Assembly (NCBI GenBank): GCA_030648295.1
Contig: JAUSID010000097.1
Span: forward strand, 62,001-126,000
Direction: 5' to 3'
DNA length: 64,000 nucleotides
From: Opitutaceae bacterium
GTDB lineage: Bacteria > Verrucomicrobiota > Verrucomicrobiia > Opitutales > Opitutaceae
Part shown: piece by piece, positions 45,528-54,314 of the stretch
Position numbering within the stretch: position 1 is the first letter of the stretch
Layout: the number at the start of each line of letters is the position of its first letter
Program-made: the position numbers and the translations under genes
The notes under the pieces: generated by a model
Database searches by the model: none
Seen by the model: the letters and a program-made list of their open reading frames with translations, nothing else
What the model was told of the DNA's origin: nothing

Positions 45528-46091
45528 TCAAGCGTCGGCCCGGTAACCGCGGACGGCTGCCGGCACGCCGTATGCGATCGCGTGGGAGGGAAGCGGCTTG
45601 GTCACCACCGCGCCGGCGCCGATGACGCAGCCGTCGCCGATGGTGACACCGCCCAGGATGACCGCCCCGGCGCCAATCCAGACATCGCGGCCAATTTGCG
45701 TGCGCCGAAGGACGTCAGGCTCGCTGCGAATCGTGCGGCCATGCCGCGGGATGCCGTGATTCGACGAGAGCACGCAAACGTGCATCGAGATCAGCACATC
45801 GTCGCCAATCTCGACTCCGCCATGGCCATAGATGACGGCGTGCGGGCCGATGAAGACGTTGCGTCCGCAGCGGATGTCCCCGCCCCAGGACTCGATCACG
45901 ACGTTCCGGCGGATGTCGCATGAGTCGCCGAGTACGATGGTGCCGCAGCCGCGGCCAAGCCACGTCCGTGCGACGCGGGCACCGGCGGCGACTCTACAGC
46001 CGGCGCCTACGTTGATGCCGCCCAGGCGAAGCGTTGCCGCCCGCGTTGCCGCCGTGAGCCCCTCCAATCGAAATTGCAGCGCTCGAAACAT
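45528..46091 (-). CDS. Left-handed beta-helix acyltransferase
   Basis: Cytoplasmic O-acetyltransferase-like protein of 187 residues, rich in hexapeptide repeats (VGAGCRVAAGARVA, IGDDVLISMHVCVL, IGRDVWIGAGAVILGGVTIGDGCVIGAGAVV). The catalytic-type histidine is in SSNHGIPRHGRTI. The C-terminal VTKPLPSHAIAYGVPA matches the maltose/galactoside acetyltransferase group. ATG 46091 lies 2 nt after the stop of the preceding GT4 gene. It would acetylate a nucleotide sugar or lipid-linked intermediate; the position modified is unknown. Confidence 0.9.
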   Translation of the reverse strand: MFRALQFRLEGLTAATRAATLRLGGINVGAGCRVAAGARVARTWLGRGCGTIVLGDSCDIRRNVVIESWGGDIRCGRNVFIGPHAVIYGHGGVEIGDDVLISMHVCVLSSNHGIPRHGRTIRSEPDVLRRTQIGRDVWIGAGAVILGGVTIGDGCVIGAGAVVTKPLPSHAIAYGVPAAVRGYRADA

Positions 46092-46093
46092 TC

Positions 46094-47206
46094 CTAGGCG
46101 ATCAGCTGGAGATAGTCGTCCGGCCGATAATGGCTGACGGCGTCGAGCACGGCCCGGCGGCCAAGCTCGTGCCATCGCGTGCGCTGCTGCCACGCGGCTC
46201 GCACACAGCAGGCCAGGAGCGGCAGCGTGGGCGCGGCGCAGAGGTATCCAGTCTCCCCGTCGCGCACCCAGTCCTCGGCGCCGCCCACGCACGTGGCCAG
46301 CACGGGGCGGCCGCACATCATTGCCTCCGGGATCGTCATGGGGACGCCCTCCTCTAGGGCGGGCGAAACAAGCAAATGGTTGTGCGCCCAGATTTCCGGC
46401 AGCGTCGTAACATGCCCGCGCAACTGCACCCGTTCGTCAAACCGCAGCGACGCGATCACTGCCCGCAGGTATTCTTCTCCGGGACCGCGGCCGAAAATCT
46501 CGAGCCGCCAGCCCGGTTCGTTTCCCAGCGTTGCCGCCAGCGTGTGGAGGAGCAATGCGACGCCTTTCGTGTGTTCGAGCCGCGACACGGTCGCCATCCG
46601 CCAGGTGGATTCGTCGGGCCACGGTAACTCGCTGCCGGAGCCGCAGCGCAGCGGATTATGGATCACGCGGGAGTGGGGCAATGGATCGAGGAGATGCCGG
46701 CGTGTCACCGCCAGATTCCGCGTGGAAACAAAAAAAAGGACGTCTGCGCGCTGGAAAACGCCGCTGATCGCCGTGCGATCAATGTCCGTCAGCGACGGAT
46801 TTTCATGCTGCCAGTTCGCGATCACGCGCAGCCGTGTTTTCGTCCGCGACAGCCAGCCGACCAGTGCGGGTTCGATTGTGAGGTCATAGGTGCCGCCGCA
46901 GCTGACGATGACGAGGTCAGGCCGAAACTCGGCGAGCGAAGTGACCATCGCACCACCCTCGCGCACCCGGAGCCGCCGCCAGACGCGAGCGGGGAACGAA
47001 AGTGGCTTTGTCAGCGACGGACGGATGATGAGTTGCGCGCCGCCGGCGACGAGTGCCTGCACCCGTGGGTGCCCAGCCGTCGACGCGCTGAGCGCCAGGC
47101 AGATGCTGTCGCCTCGTTCGAGCGCCGTCTCGGCGGCGCGATTCCACAGCGTGTCGGCGCCGCCCCAGGGGAAGTTCAGAATCGTGGAGACGAAGGCGAT
47201 TCTCAC
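46094..47206 (-). CDS. Glycosyltransferase family 4
   Basis: GT-B transferase of 370 residues starting at GTG 47206 (GTGA overlap): MRIAFVSTILNFPWGGADTLW with a WGGAD loop, then DVLFFVSTRNLAVTRRHLLDP. The donor domain opens WRMATVSRLEHTKGVALLLH and bears the glutamate motif ALEEGVPMTIPEAMMCGRPVL with VGGAEDWV. It is bracketed by an FkbM methyltransferase gene upstream and an acetyltransferase downstream. Specificity is not predictable. Confidence 0.92.
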   Translation of the reverse strand: MRIAFVSTILNFPWGGADTLWNRAAETALERGDSICLALSASTAGHPRVQALVAGGAQLIIRPSLTKPLSFPARVWRRLRVREGGAMVTSLAEFRPDLVIVSCGGTYDLTIEPALVGWLSRTKTRLRVIANWQHENPSLTDIDRTAISGVFQRADVLFFVSTRNLAVTRRHLLDPLPHSRVIHNPLRCGSGSELPWPDESTWRMATVSRLEHTKGVALLLHTLAATLGNEPGWRLEIFGRGPGEEYLRAVIASLRFDERVQLRGHVTTLPEIWAHNHLLVSPALEEGVPMTIPEAMMCGRPVLATCVGGAEDWVRDGETGYLCAAPTLPLLACCVRAAWQQRTRWHELGRRAVLDAVSHYRPDDYLQLIA

Positions 47207-47964
47207 GCGGCGTAAATGGAATGTGGCGACCTTGGACGGGCCCGATATGCGACGGTGTCGGCCCCGGCGGTCGCAAGCTCGTAACCGAGCTCAAGCAGCT
47301 CCCCGTAGAATGAGAGTCGGTCGGAGCGGCTAACGCAGCCGTGCTCGAAGACGATGACCGCGGGAGGCCACGCCGAGAGGTTCGCGAGCCGCAGCAGTGC
47401 GATGTCCATACCTTCGGTGTCGATAACCAGCACGTCGCACCGGCGCGGGCCGAACAATGCAAGCAATTCGGGCCATGTGACCGTCCGGACGTTTGCCGAA
47501 ACGAATGCCTCTGCCGGCAGCGGCACCTCGCGGGTGGCGCGACGCAGGTGTTCGGCGTCGAAGCTGGCGAGTCCGTGGAACCAGTCCGGCACGTGGCGGG
47601 TTTCGGGCGCAAGGTAATGAATCGTCCGCGCACCGCCCTCGCGATCGACGGCGGCATTGAGGAATGTCAGCCCCGGCCGGGATTCGTAATTCCGCTGCAA
47701 GGCCCGGAAATTCGCGGGCACCGGTTCGACCAGCAATCCTGTCCAGGCGTGCCCGATGATGTGGCGGCGGATAGGATCGGCCCGCACGCCGTCGTTCGCG
47801 CCGATTTGTATGAATGCGCGCCGCTCGAGCGTCGGGAAAACGCGCAACAGAACCTCATCCAGTACACCGGCCGGCGGGTCGAGCACATAACGCGCGGCCG
47901 AATGACCATGAGTGATGACGATGTACCCAAGCCGCTGCGCGATTTCTTTGACGAACTGTTTCAT
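47203..47964 (-). CDS. FkbM family methyltransferase
   Basis: SAM-dependent methyltransferase of 253 residues with motif I AFIQIGANDGV (50-60), VEPVPANFRALQ for the ribose contact and DVLVIDTEGMDIALL, the FkbM-type DxEG motif. In this and similar FkbM proteins the first loop reads GANDG instead of GANxG, the form common in sugar-locus members. ATG 47964 makes an ATGA overlap with the fucosyltransferase gene; the in-frame extension upstream is inside that gene. Confidence 0.9.
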   Translation of the reverse strand: MKQFVKEIAQRLGYIVITHGHSAARYVLDPPAGVLDEVLLRVFPTLERRAFIQIGANDGVRADPIRRHIIGHAWTGLLVEPVPANFRALQRNYESRPGLTFLNAAVDREGGARTIHYLAPETRHVPDWFHGLASFDAEHLRRATREVPLPAEAFVSANVRTVTWPELLALFGPRRCDVLVIDTEGMDIALLRLANLSAWPPAVIVFEHGCVSRSDRLSFYGELLELGYELATAGADTVAYRARPRSPHSIYAA

Positions 47965-48902
47965 GCGCCCACGTCGGCAGACGAGGCGGTACGCGGCAGC
48001 CGCTGCCACGCGGCCGGCACGGTGTCGGCGGACTCGCTGGCCTGGCCGGCGAGCCATGGATCTGGCGCGATGACCAGTTTGTGCGGATTTGGATTCAGCC
48101 ACGCGGCCCACCACGCAAACGTACTGTTCGAGATGATCGCGTGGTCGCAGAGGCACATCAGCCGAATCTTGTCGTAGGCGTGCCACGGTTCCGTGACGCG
48201 GGCAAACACGTGCGGCAGCGCCGGTCTGAATTCCCGCTCGGCCCACACGATGTCGTCGGAGAAGACATACAGGGTGACATCGGGCTGACCACGCTGCAGC
48301 CGGGCGACGGCGCGATGATAATAGTCGAGCCCGAGCACGCCAATCTGGCGGGTAAAATCCGGATTCGTCGTGTAATCGCCCCGGCGAAAATGGACGGCGG
48401 CGGAAGGACCACGGCGGATGCGCTCCGCCAGTTCATTGACGGCGGGCGGGGCCGGATAGCGGAAACTGAAATGCAGCCGCAGCAGGTTTGCGATCGGCGC
48501 GAAGAATCGTTCGGACTGCCACATGCCATCGAGGTAGCTGTGGTCGGGCTGCCCGAAGAAATCGCTCGCGACGCTGGCGGGGGTGAGGTGATTAGCGCCC
48601 GGCGTAGTCATGCGTCGAACATATTGGGTGAGCCGCAACCGTCGGGCCAGTATAAGCGACCAACGTTCAGTGCGCGTCAGCCGTATACCGCGGACACGGT
48701 CGATTTCGTCGGTGCTGGCGAACTGCTCGAGGACGTTGAAGCACGACAGGGCATATCGGTTGTGCGCCTCGTACTCGGTGTATTCCCGGAACCACGACAC
48801 ATCGAGCTTCAGCACCGTGCGCCGGCGCTCGGCCAGCGCCAGGCCCGCTGCATATTGAAACATCTGGTTGCCGAGGCCGCCGGTCAGTCGCGTAATGATC
48901 AT
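47961..48902 (-). CDS. Alpha-1,2-fucosyltransferase family (GT11)
   Basis: Inverting GT-B transferase that moves fucose (or a related 6-deoxyhexose) from its GDP-sugar to galactose in characterised relatives. The 313 residues show the N-terminal GLGNQMFQYA (9-18), the donor motif HFRRGDYT (171-178, form HxRRxD) and the C-terminal AIISNSTFAWWAAWLNP. All three match bacterial WbsJ/FucT2-type GT11. ATG 48902 gives an ATGA overlap with the FkbM gene. No GDP-fucose biosynthesis genes (gmd, fcl) lie in the window. Confidence 0.95.
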   Translation of the reverse strand: MIITRLTGGLGNQMFQYAAGLALAERRRTVLKLDVSWFREYTEYEAHNRYALSCFNVLEQFASTDEIDRVRGIRLTRTERWSLILARRLRLTQYVRRMTTPGANHLTPASVASDFFGQPDHSYLDGMWQSERFFAPIANLLRLHFSFRYPAPPAVNELAERIRRGPSAAVHFRRGDYTTNPDFTRQIGVLGLDYYHRAVARLQRGQPDVTLYVFSDDIVWAEREFRPALPHVFARVTEPWHAYDKIRLMCLCDHAIISNSTFAWWAAWLNPNPHKLVIAPDPWLAGQASESADTVPAAWQRLPRTASSADVGA

Positions 48903-49717
48903 GGGGACGGGGACAGACGGGAACGGAACCGGCCAAGTTGAAACCGGATCCGGGTGAAGAGCTGGGTCGCGCGCCGCGCGGCCAGCCGCATTCGGCAGCG
49001 CCAGAGGCGGCGGTTGACGTAGAATTGATCGCCCTCGACGCCCCGCATGTCCTGGGCGAGCACCGCGAACCCGGCGGCGGTCATGAATCGCTCGATGTCG
49101 GAGCGCAAGCGCTGCCCCCGGTACAACTCGGCGTTGGCCACCTCCAGCCACACGGCAGTTGTCGAGGGAAGCATGCGATGCGACCCCTGCAACACCAGCC
49201 ACTCCGCCCCTTGCACATCCATGTGGATGAAGTCGACGCGCTGAATCCCGCGTCCGGCGCAGAAGCCATCGAGCGTGTCACACGCGACGGAAATCTCCGT
49301 TGGGAAAAGGAGCCACCCATGCATGGGCTCGGATCCGGCGGGTGGCAGGAGGGAGCTCGACTTGTTGCCATAGTTCCAGTCGTCGCCCGCGAACTTTTCC
49401 GGGGGTTCACCGGCGGAGACGTGAAAGGTGGCGACACCCGGCCGGTTGGAAAGCGCCAGCGGCACCAGCTCGGCGTGGTCGATGCAGTGGCGCGCGAGGT
49501 TGGCGCGGACGAGGACCTGGTTGGCGGGCAGCGGCTCGAAACTGTAGACCTTTCCGTGGGGAAAGCGGCGTGCGTAGCGGATCGAGTCCTCGCCTTCGCA
49601 GGCCCCGATGTCGAAGATCACGGCGTTGCGCCGATGGCGGAGCAGCCGCGTGATTTCGCGCTCCGGCATCGTGACGGCGGCGAGTTGCGCGGAGATGTTA
49701 GCGACGCGAAGACTCAT
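48899..49717 (-). CDS. FkbM family methyltransferase
   Basis: SAM-dependent methyltransferase of 272 residues: motif I AVIFDIGACEGED (32-44), the VYSFEPLPAN acidic strand, and FIHMDVQGAEWLVLQG, where Q replaces the usual E of DxEGAE. It lies directly downstream of a GT2 gene with a 4-nt overlap, repeating the GT2-FkbM order at 43560-45442. The C-terminal 30 residues are arginine-rich. It probably O-methylates a sugar hydroxyl; position unknown. Confidence 0.9.
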   Translation of the reverse strand: MSLRVANISAQLAAVTMPEREITRLLRHRRNAVIFDIGACEGEDSIRYARRFPHGKVYSFEPLPANQVLVRANLARHCIDHAELVPLALSNRPGVATFHVSAGEPPEKFAGDDWNYGNKSSSLLPPAGSEPMHGWLLFPTEISVACDTLDGFCAGRGIQRVDFIHMDVQGAEWLVLQGSHRMLPSTTAVWLEVANAELYRGQRLRSDIERFMTAAGFAVLAQDMRGVEGDQFYVNRRLWRCRMRLAARRATQLFTRIRFQLGRFRSRLSPSP

Positions 49718-50631
49718 GAGATGACGCCGGCCCCGAGCGCGGCGTGTCCCGCCTGCCGTCCGCGCTCGCCGGCGCGAATCAGCCGCCGAGTGGGTGCGGG
49801 CAGGCGGAGCAGATTCAGCGCGCGCACCACGCGCGAGGCAATCCCGAAGCGGGGCGGCGGCGCGACATGTTGCCGCAGACTGCGCAGGAGGACCTCGCTG
49901 CGCGACATTTCTTCAACGAGCCGTTCGAGATACGCGAGGGTAAGCCGTTCGGCTGGGATGATATGGTTCAGGCGGAGGGAGGGGAGCACGCCGGCACCGA
50001 GGCCAAGATCGCAGGCCGTGAACGCGAGGTCGCCGTCTTCGCCGGCCCCGAGTCCGCGGCCGATTCGGCCGAGATGTAAACGACGCGGATCATTGCTGGC
50101 ACGTTGGGCCCACTTTTCCGCCACGTCCCGACGGACGCACAGACCGGCGCCGCACGGCGTCGCGGCGGAGATTTGCGACAGGTTCGACCACGCTTCCGCG
50201 GCGGAGTCGCGCAGCGCGAGAAACGGCAGGTATGGCTCGGCCCACCTCGGCGGCGGAACCTCGAATTCTCCGGTGACCGCGCCACCCCACGCGCCGAGGA
50301 ATGGCCGCTCCCTCGAGACGGCCAGTGCCTGGGCCAAATAATCCGGTGCGAGCACGTTGTCGTCATCGACGAACACGAGCAGCGCCGACTGCGCGGCGGC
50401 GATCCCGCGAATCCGCGCCCTCGTCAGGCCGATTGCCGGTTCGGGCAAGAGGCGGCCGCGGGGATGCCATTCGACAGTGGACCTCGGCAACGCGGGATCG
50501 GAAGCGTTGTCGACGGCCAGCAGCTCCCATGCGTCGCGCGGGAGCGTTTGCGCGATCAACGCAGCGATTGTGCGCGCCAGGAAATCGGACCGCGGGTTGT
50601 GCGTGCAGAGGATGACCGAAACGTCCGGCAT
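49714..50631 (-). CDS. Glycosyltransferase family 2, paralogue B
   Basis: GT-A transferase of 305 residues: VSVILCTHNPRSDFLARTI (4-22), LLAVDNAS, AIGLTRARIRGIAAAQ and LLVFVDDDNVLAPDYLAQ. The FVDDDNVLAPDYL, LPFLALRDS and AGLCVRRDVAEKW segments align closely with the GT2 at 44501-45442. ATG 50631 is 16 nt past the stop of the upstream methyltransferase gene. It and the downstream FkbM gene look like the second copy of a duplicated two-gene unit. Confidence 0.92.
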   Translation of the reverse strand: MPDVSVILCTHNPRSDFLARTIAALIAQTLPRDAWELLAVDNASDPALPRSTVEWHPRGRLLPEPAIGLTRARIRGIAAAQSALLVFVDDDNVLAPDYLAQALAVSRERPFLGAWGGAVTGEFEVPPPRWAEPYLPFLALRDSAAEAWSNLSQISAATPCGAGLCVRRDVAEKWAQRASNDPRRLHLGRIGRGLGAGEDGDLAFTACDLGLGAGVLPSLRLNHIIPAERLTLAYLERLVEEMSRSEVLLRSLRQHVAPPPRFGIASRVVRALNLLRLPAPTRRLIRAGERGRQAGHAALGAGVIS

Positions 50632-50647
50632 GGTGGCGGCCGTGGGT

Positions 50648-51445
50648 TCAGCCAGTGCCCGCGCGCGCGGGCGCCGGACGGCGGCAGATAAACACGAAGA
50701 CGTCGCATGCCGACCATCGCTCCGGTAGCAAGGGAAACAGCTCGGTCGCAACGAGCAACGACCGGTTTGCGCGCGGGGTGGCCGCCACACCCGAGGGGCG
50801 GTGTCCGCGGAGGAGGTGTTCGATTCGATTTGCGGCCCGCAGCCACCAGCGCTGCCGCAGCGAGTCCATCGTGTCGTGCAGTCCGTCGAGTGCGCTCGCC
50901 GCGAGTGGCGTAACGGCGGACTGTTCCCACTCCGCCTCAATCTCGAAGTGGGGGGTGAGCCAGCCGCGGAACGTCGCATGGTCCGGCTCGCTCACGTGAA
51001 AGGGGTTCTCGATCGGCATGGCGGCTCGCTTGTGCTGGAGCGTGTTCGGGGCGCTGATGATTAGCCGCCCTCCCGGGCGCACGTGTGCGGCCAGCCGTAC
51101 GGCGAAGGCGGCCGGATCGGGAAGGTGCTCGATGGTTTCGAACGAGACCACGGTATCGAAGACTTCCTCACCTGCGCCCCATTGCAGCGCATCCCCCGTT
51201 TCGATCCGCAGGCCCGGCCGCTGGTAATGCTTCCGCCCATACGCGACCGCCTCGACGCTGAGATCGACGCCGGTGACCTCACGGCCCGCACCTTGCGCGA
51301 GGATGTAGCTGCCATAGCCGACGCCGCAGGCGAGATCGAGCACGCGCCGGCCGACGATGCGGTCGGTCGCGAAGGCATACCGCTGGACGTGCTGATGGCC
51401 GTAATGGCGCCACGCCGCCGATCCGGGTTCGAGTCTTTCAGGCAT
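50648..51445 (-). CDS. Class I SAM-dependent methyltransferase
   Basis: A 265-residue methyltransferase of the UbiE/Methyltransf_11 type: motif I RVLDLACGVGYGS (34-46), VTGVDLSVEAVAYGRKHYQ, the post-I FDTVVSFETIEHLPDPAAF and RPGGRLIISAPN. ATG 51445 overlaps the next methyltransferase gene by 8 nt. Its place just after the exporter genes resembles chain-terminating methyltransferases of ABC-dependent O-antigen systems, but this is only a context-based suggestion. Confidence 0.9.
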   Translation of the reverse strand: MPERLEPGSAAWRHYGHQHVQRYAFATDRIVGRRVLDLACGVGYGSYILAQGAGREVTGVDLSVEAVAYGRKHYQRPGLRIETGDALQWGAGEEVFDTVVSFETIEHLPDPAAFAVRLAAHVRPGGRLIISAPNTLQHKRAAMPIENPFHVSEPDHATFRGWLTPHFEIEAEWEQSAVTPLAASALDGLHDTMDSLRQRWWLRAANRIEHLLRGHRPSGVAATPRANRSLLVATELFPLLPERWSACDVFVFICRRPAPARAGTG

Positions 51446-52256
51446 GAGTCGTGGGAGGGTTGGCCGCGCCGCCGGCCGGAGCGGACGGATCCGGTCGCAT
51501 CGCTTCCGCGGCTACGAGCAGGTAGAACGGCGGGCCGTTGGCGTGCGTGGCGTCGAGCTCGACGATGCGAAATCGTGTCAAGCGCCGATCGGCCCAGCGG
51601 TGCAACGCCGGGCGAAAGCGCCGCAGCGTTCCCGCAAGCAGTCGTGCGAGCAAGCGGTGGCGGGGGCTCTTCTTCGCGTCGATGCCGTTCCATGCCTCGA
51701 GCAGCAGGAAGAGGTGCGCGCGGCGATCGCCCGTCAGCTTGGCCGTGCGCACGTGGTCAAACCCCGCCTGTCCCAGGTCGCGCGCCAGCCCCGCCGCGGT
51801 CCAGCGCTGGTAGTCATGCGGTGCGCCGTGATCGGGCCATATTCCATGGGTGGTCACGATTAGCCGGCCACCGGGCCGCAGCACGCGAAACGCCTCGCGA
51901 AAATAGAAACCCGGATTGAAAAGGTGCTCCGCCACCTGCGTCGAGAGCACGACGTCGAAGTGGCGGTCGGGAGCGCGGATCCGGCCATCGGCATCGACGA
52001 CGTAGTCGAGTCCCGGGTACGGCTCACAATCCGCCCTTCGGTATTCGGCGCGCGGGAATAGTGACCGATACGGCGAATGACCCGCGCCGTAATCGAGCAC
52101 ACGTACGGCCTCGTCGGTCCGCCGGCCTTCGAGGTAGTCCCGCAGATCCTTGAGCACGAGATAATGCGGGTCGTCCGGTCGCGGATCGAGATGGGGACGA
52201 ATCAGGGGATCCGTCGCCGCAACCGGCGGTCGTTCTGCCACGGGCGGTGTCGCCAT
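51438..52256 (-). CDS. Class I SAM-dependent methyltransferase (Methyltransf_11 type)
   Basis: Methyltransferase of 272 residues when started at ATG 52256, which forms a TGATG junction with the exporter ATPase gene; an ATG at 52271 would add five residues. Motif I is RVLDYGAGHSPY (52-63), followed by FDVVLSTQVAEHLFNPGFYF, RPGGRLIVTTHG and a DHGAPHDYQRWTAAGL segment typical of this subfamily. Position right after the Wzt-like gene suggests a link to glycan capping before export (inference). Confidence 0.9.
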   Translation of the reverse strand: MATPPVAERPPVAATDPLIRPHLDPRPDDPHYLVLKDLRDYLEGRRTDEAVRVLDYGAGHSPYRSLFPRAEYRRADCEPYPGLDYVVDADGRIRAPDRHFDVVLSTQVAEHLFNPGFYFREAFRVLRPGGRLIVTTHGIWPDHGAPHDYQRWTAAGLARDLGQAGFDHVRTAKLTGDRRAHLFLLLEAWNGIDAKKSPRHRLLARLLAGTLRRFRPALHRWADRRLTRFRIVELDATHANGPPFYLLVAAEAMRPDPSAPAGGAANPPTTHA

Positions 52257-53458
52257 CACGTTATTCGCCATTCTCCACGCACGTGCACCGAGCCGATTTC
52301 CTTGGGCGGGGGCGCGCCAAGTGGAAGATGACGGCTCGACACTTCGAACGTCACCGCATCCGTGAGCGCATCGACCGGGCGCCGATCGTCGGACAGCCAG
52401 AACGACGCGCGATAGCTCCCATTCCACAGCGGAACTTCCTTGAAGGTGACTATGGCAGTACCGCCGGCGGTCGGTCCAGTCGTTCCGGACCACGGATGAA
52501 AAAGCGAGTTGCTTCCGAACAGCGGCGCTCCGGCGACGGAATGGACCACCACGCCGAGCGTCGGCCGGTTCAGCCGCTTTTCGCTGCGAAACATAACAAC
52601 GAAGACGAGGTCGGGCCTGGCCTCAGTGGGAAGCTCCGTCGTCACGCGCAGGATGCCGTGGCCCTTGTCGAGCTGCGCTTCATAGGTGCCGTGGTTCATG
52701 CCGGTGTTGAGGTAGACCGGCACGATCGCAGCCGGCTCGCCCCGCGACTTGATTCGGCCCCCCTCGATCAGGATTCCGTGGGTGCAGAGGTGAAGCATGG
52801 CGTCCATGTTGTGACTGACGAAAAGTATCGTACGCCCGTCGTGGGCGACGGTTTGCATGCGGCCGAGGCATTTCTGCTGAAATGCCGCATCCCCCACCGC
52901 CAGCACCTCATCGACGATCAGGATTTCCGGTTCGAGGTGCGCGGCGACCGCGAAGGCTAGGCGCACGTACATGCCGCTGCTGTAGTGTTTCACCGGTGTG
53001 TCGAGGAATCGCTCGACTTCGGCGAAGGCGACAATCTCGTCGAACTTCCGGCGGATTTCCGCGCGCGACATTCCGAGGATCGCGCCGTTCAGGAAGATGT
53101 TTTCGCGGCCGCTGAGCTCGGGATGAAAACCGGTGCCGACCTCGAGCAGGCTCGCGACCCGACCGCGGATCCTTATGCGCCCCGTCGTGGGCTCGGTGAT
53201 CCGCGACAGGATTTTCAGCAGCGTCGATTTTCCGGCGCCGTTGCGGCCAATGATGCCGAGCACTTCGCCGCGCTTCACCTCGAAGTTAATATCGCGCAGC
53301 GCCCAGAATTCGGTCGGATCCGGTTCCACCACCCCGCGGAGACGATTCAGCGGCGCGCGCATCGCGTGCGTCAGGCGGTCACGCAAGGTGTCGTGGCGCA
53401 CCATCCCGAGATGATACCGTTTGCTGACATTTTCGACCGTGATGACCGTGTCGCTCAT
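52256..53458 (-). CDS. Polysaccharide ABC exporter ATPase (Wzt-like)
   Basis: Cytoplasmic ATPase that powers export of a lipid-linked polysaccharide through its Wzm-type permease. The 400 residues start at ATG 53458. The nucleotide-binding domain has Walker A GRNGAGKS (71-78), signature YSSGMYVR, Walker B LIVDEVLAVGD and the FVSHNMD H-loop. Residues about 250-400 form an extra beta-rich domain with FRSEKRLNRPTLG, consistent with the Wzt_C carbohydrate-binding domain that recognises the glycan end. It sits 1 nt downstream of the permease and is followed by two methyltransferase genes. Confidence 0.95.
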   Translation of the reverse strand: MSDTVITVENVSKRYHLGMVRHDTLRDRLTHAMRAPLNRLRGVVEPDPTEFWALRDINFEVKRGEVLGIIGRNGAGKSTLLKILSRITEPTTGRIRIRGRVASLLEVGTGFHPELSGRENIFLNGAILGMSRAEIRRKFDEIVAFAEVERFLDTPVKHYSSGMYVRLAFAVAAHLEPEILIVDEVLAVGDAAFQQKCLGRMQTVAHDGRTILFVSHNMDAMLHLCTHGILIEGGRIKSRGEPAAIVPVYLNTGMNHGTYEAQLDKGHGILRVTTELPTEARPDLVFVVMFRSEKRLNRPTLGVVVHSVAGAPLFGSNSLFHPWSGTTGPTAGGTAIVTFKEVPLWNGSYRASFWLSDDRRPVDALTDAVTFEVSSRHLPLGAPPPKEIGSVHVRGEWRIT

Positions 53459-53459
53459 G

Positions 53460-54314
53460 TCAGATTGCGTCTGCGAAGGTTCGTTCGGTTTTCCGGAAGT
53501 ACCACAGGCCGGTGGCGAGCAGCAGGAGGGCCACGAGGAGCGATGTCCCGAACAGCTGCAGTTTGAATTGCACGCCATCGCCCAACAGGCACCACCGGAA
53601 GGCGTCGACCACGCCGGTGAGCGGATTCAACGCCAGCAGTTCCCGCCAGTTCGGCAGATTGTCGGTGCGATAACCGACCGGCGTGACGAAGACGCCGACC
53701 TGGAGCAGGAAGGGCACGATGAATCGGAAATCCCGATACCGGACCGTGAGAGCCGTGAGCCACAGCCCGGCACCGAGGGCAATCAGCAACGCCACGAACA
53801 TGAAAACCGGCAGCAACGCCACGCGCCACGTCGGCCACACGCCGAACCACGCCGAGACGACCCCATAAAGCGCGACGACGATGCCGAAATCCACCAGCGC
53901 GACCGCCAGCGCCGAGAGGGGCACGACCAGTCGGGGGAAATATATTTTCGAAACGAGGTTTGCGTTCGAAACGAGGCTGCCGCTCGAGCCCGAGAAGGCG
54001 GCGGAAAACAACTGCCACGGCAGCAGTCCGGCGAGGACGACGAGGGGGTAGGGTACCCCGCCCGACGGCATCCCCGCCAGTTTCCCGAAGACAAACGTGA
54101 AAAGCACCATCGTGATCAGCGGCTGCACGAGGGCCCAGGCCACGCCGAGCACGGTCTGTTTGTATCGGACCTTGATGTCGCGCCACGCCAGAAATCCGAG
54201 CAGTTCGCGATAGCGCCACAGGTCACGCCAGTAATGGCTGTCGGAGCGCCCTGCTTCCAATACGAGTTCAGGCACGGTCGCAGGAGGGGGGATTTCTTCC
54301 ACGGGCGGGTTCAC
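53460..54314 (-). CDS. Polysaccharide ABC exporter permease (Wzm-like)
   Basis: ABC-2 type transporter of 284 residues with six predicted membrane helices, which forms the channel for lipid-linked glycan export. The start is GTG at 54314 with a GTGA overlap to the asparagine-synthase/GT4 gene. Visible family segments are LAWRDIKVRYKQTVLGVAWA near residues 43-62 (amphipathic gate helix and first helix), SLVSNANLVSKIYFPR and NPLTGVVDAFRW. Partner of the adjacent Wzt-like ATPase. Confidence 0.95.
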   Translation of the reverse strand: MNPPVEEIPPPATVPELVLEAGRSDSHYWRDLWRYRELLGFLAWRDIKVRYKQTVLGVAWALVQPLITMVLFTFVFGKLAGMPSGGVPYPLVVLAGLLPWQLFSAAFSGSSGSLVSNANLVSKIYFPRLVVPLSALAVALVDFGIVVALYGVVSAWFGVWPTWRVALLPVFMFVALLIALGAGLWLTALTVRYRDFRFIVPFLLQVGVFVTPVGYRTDNLPNWRELLALNPLTGVVDAFRWCLLGDGVQFKLQLFGTSLLVALLLLATGLWYFRKTERTFADAI

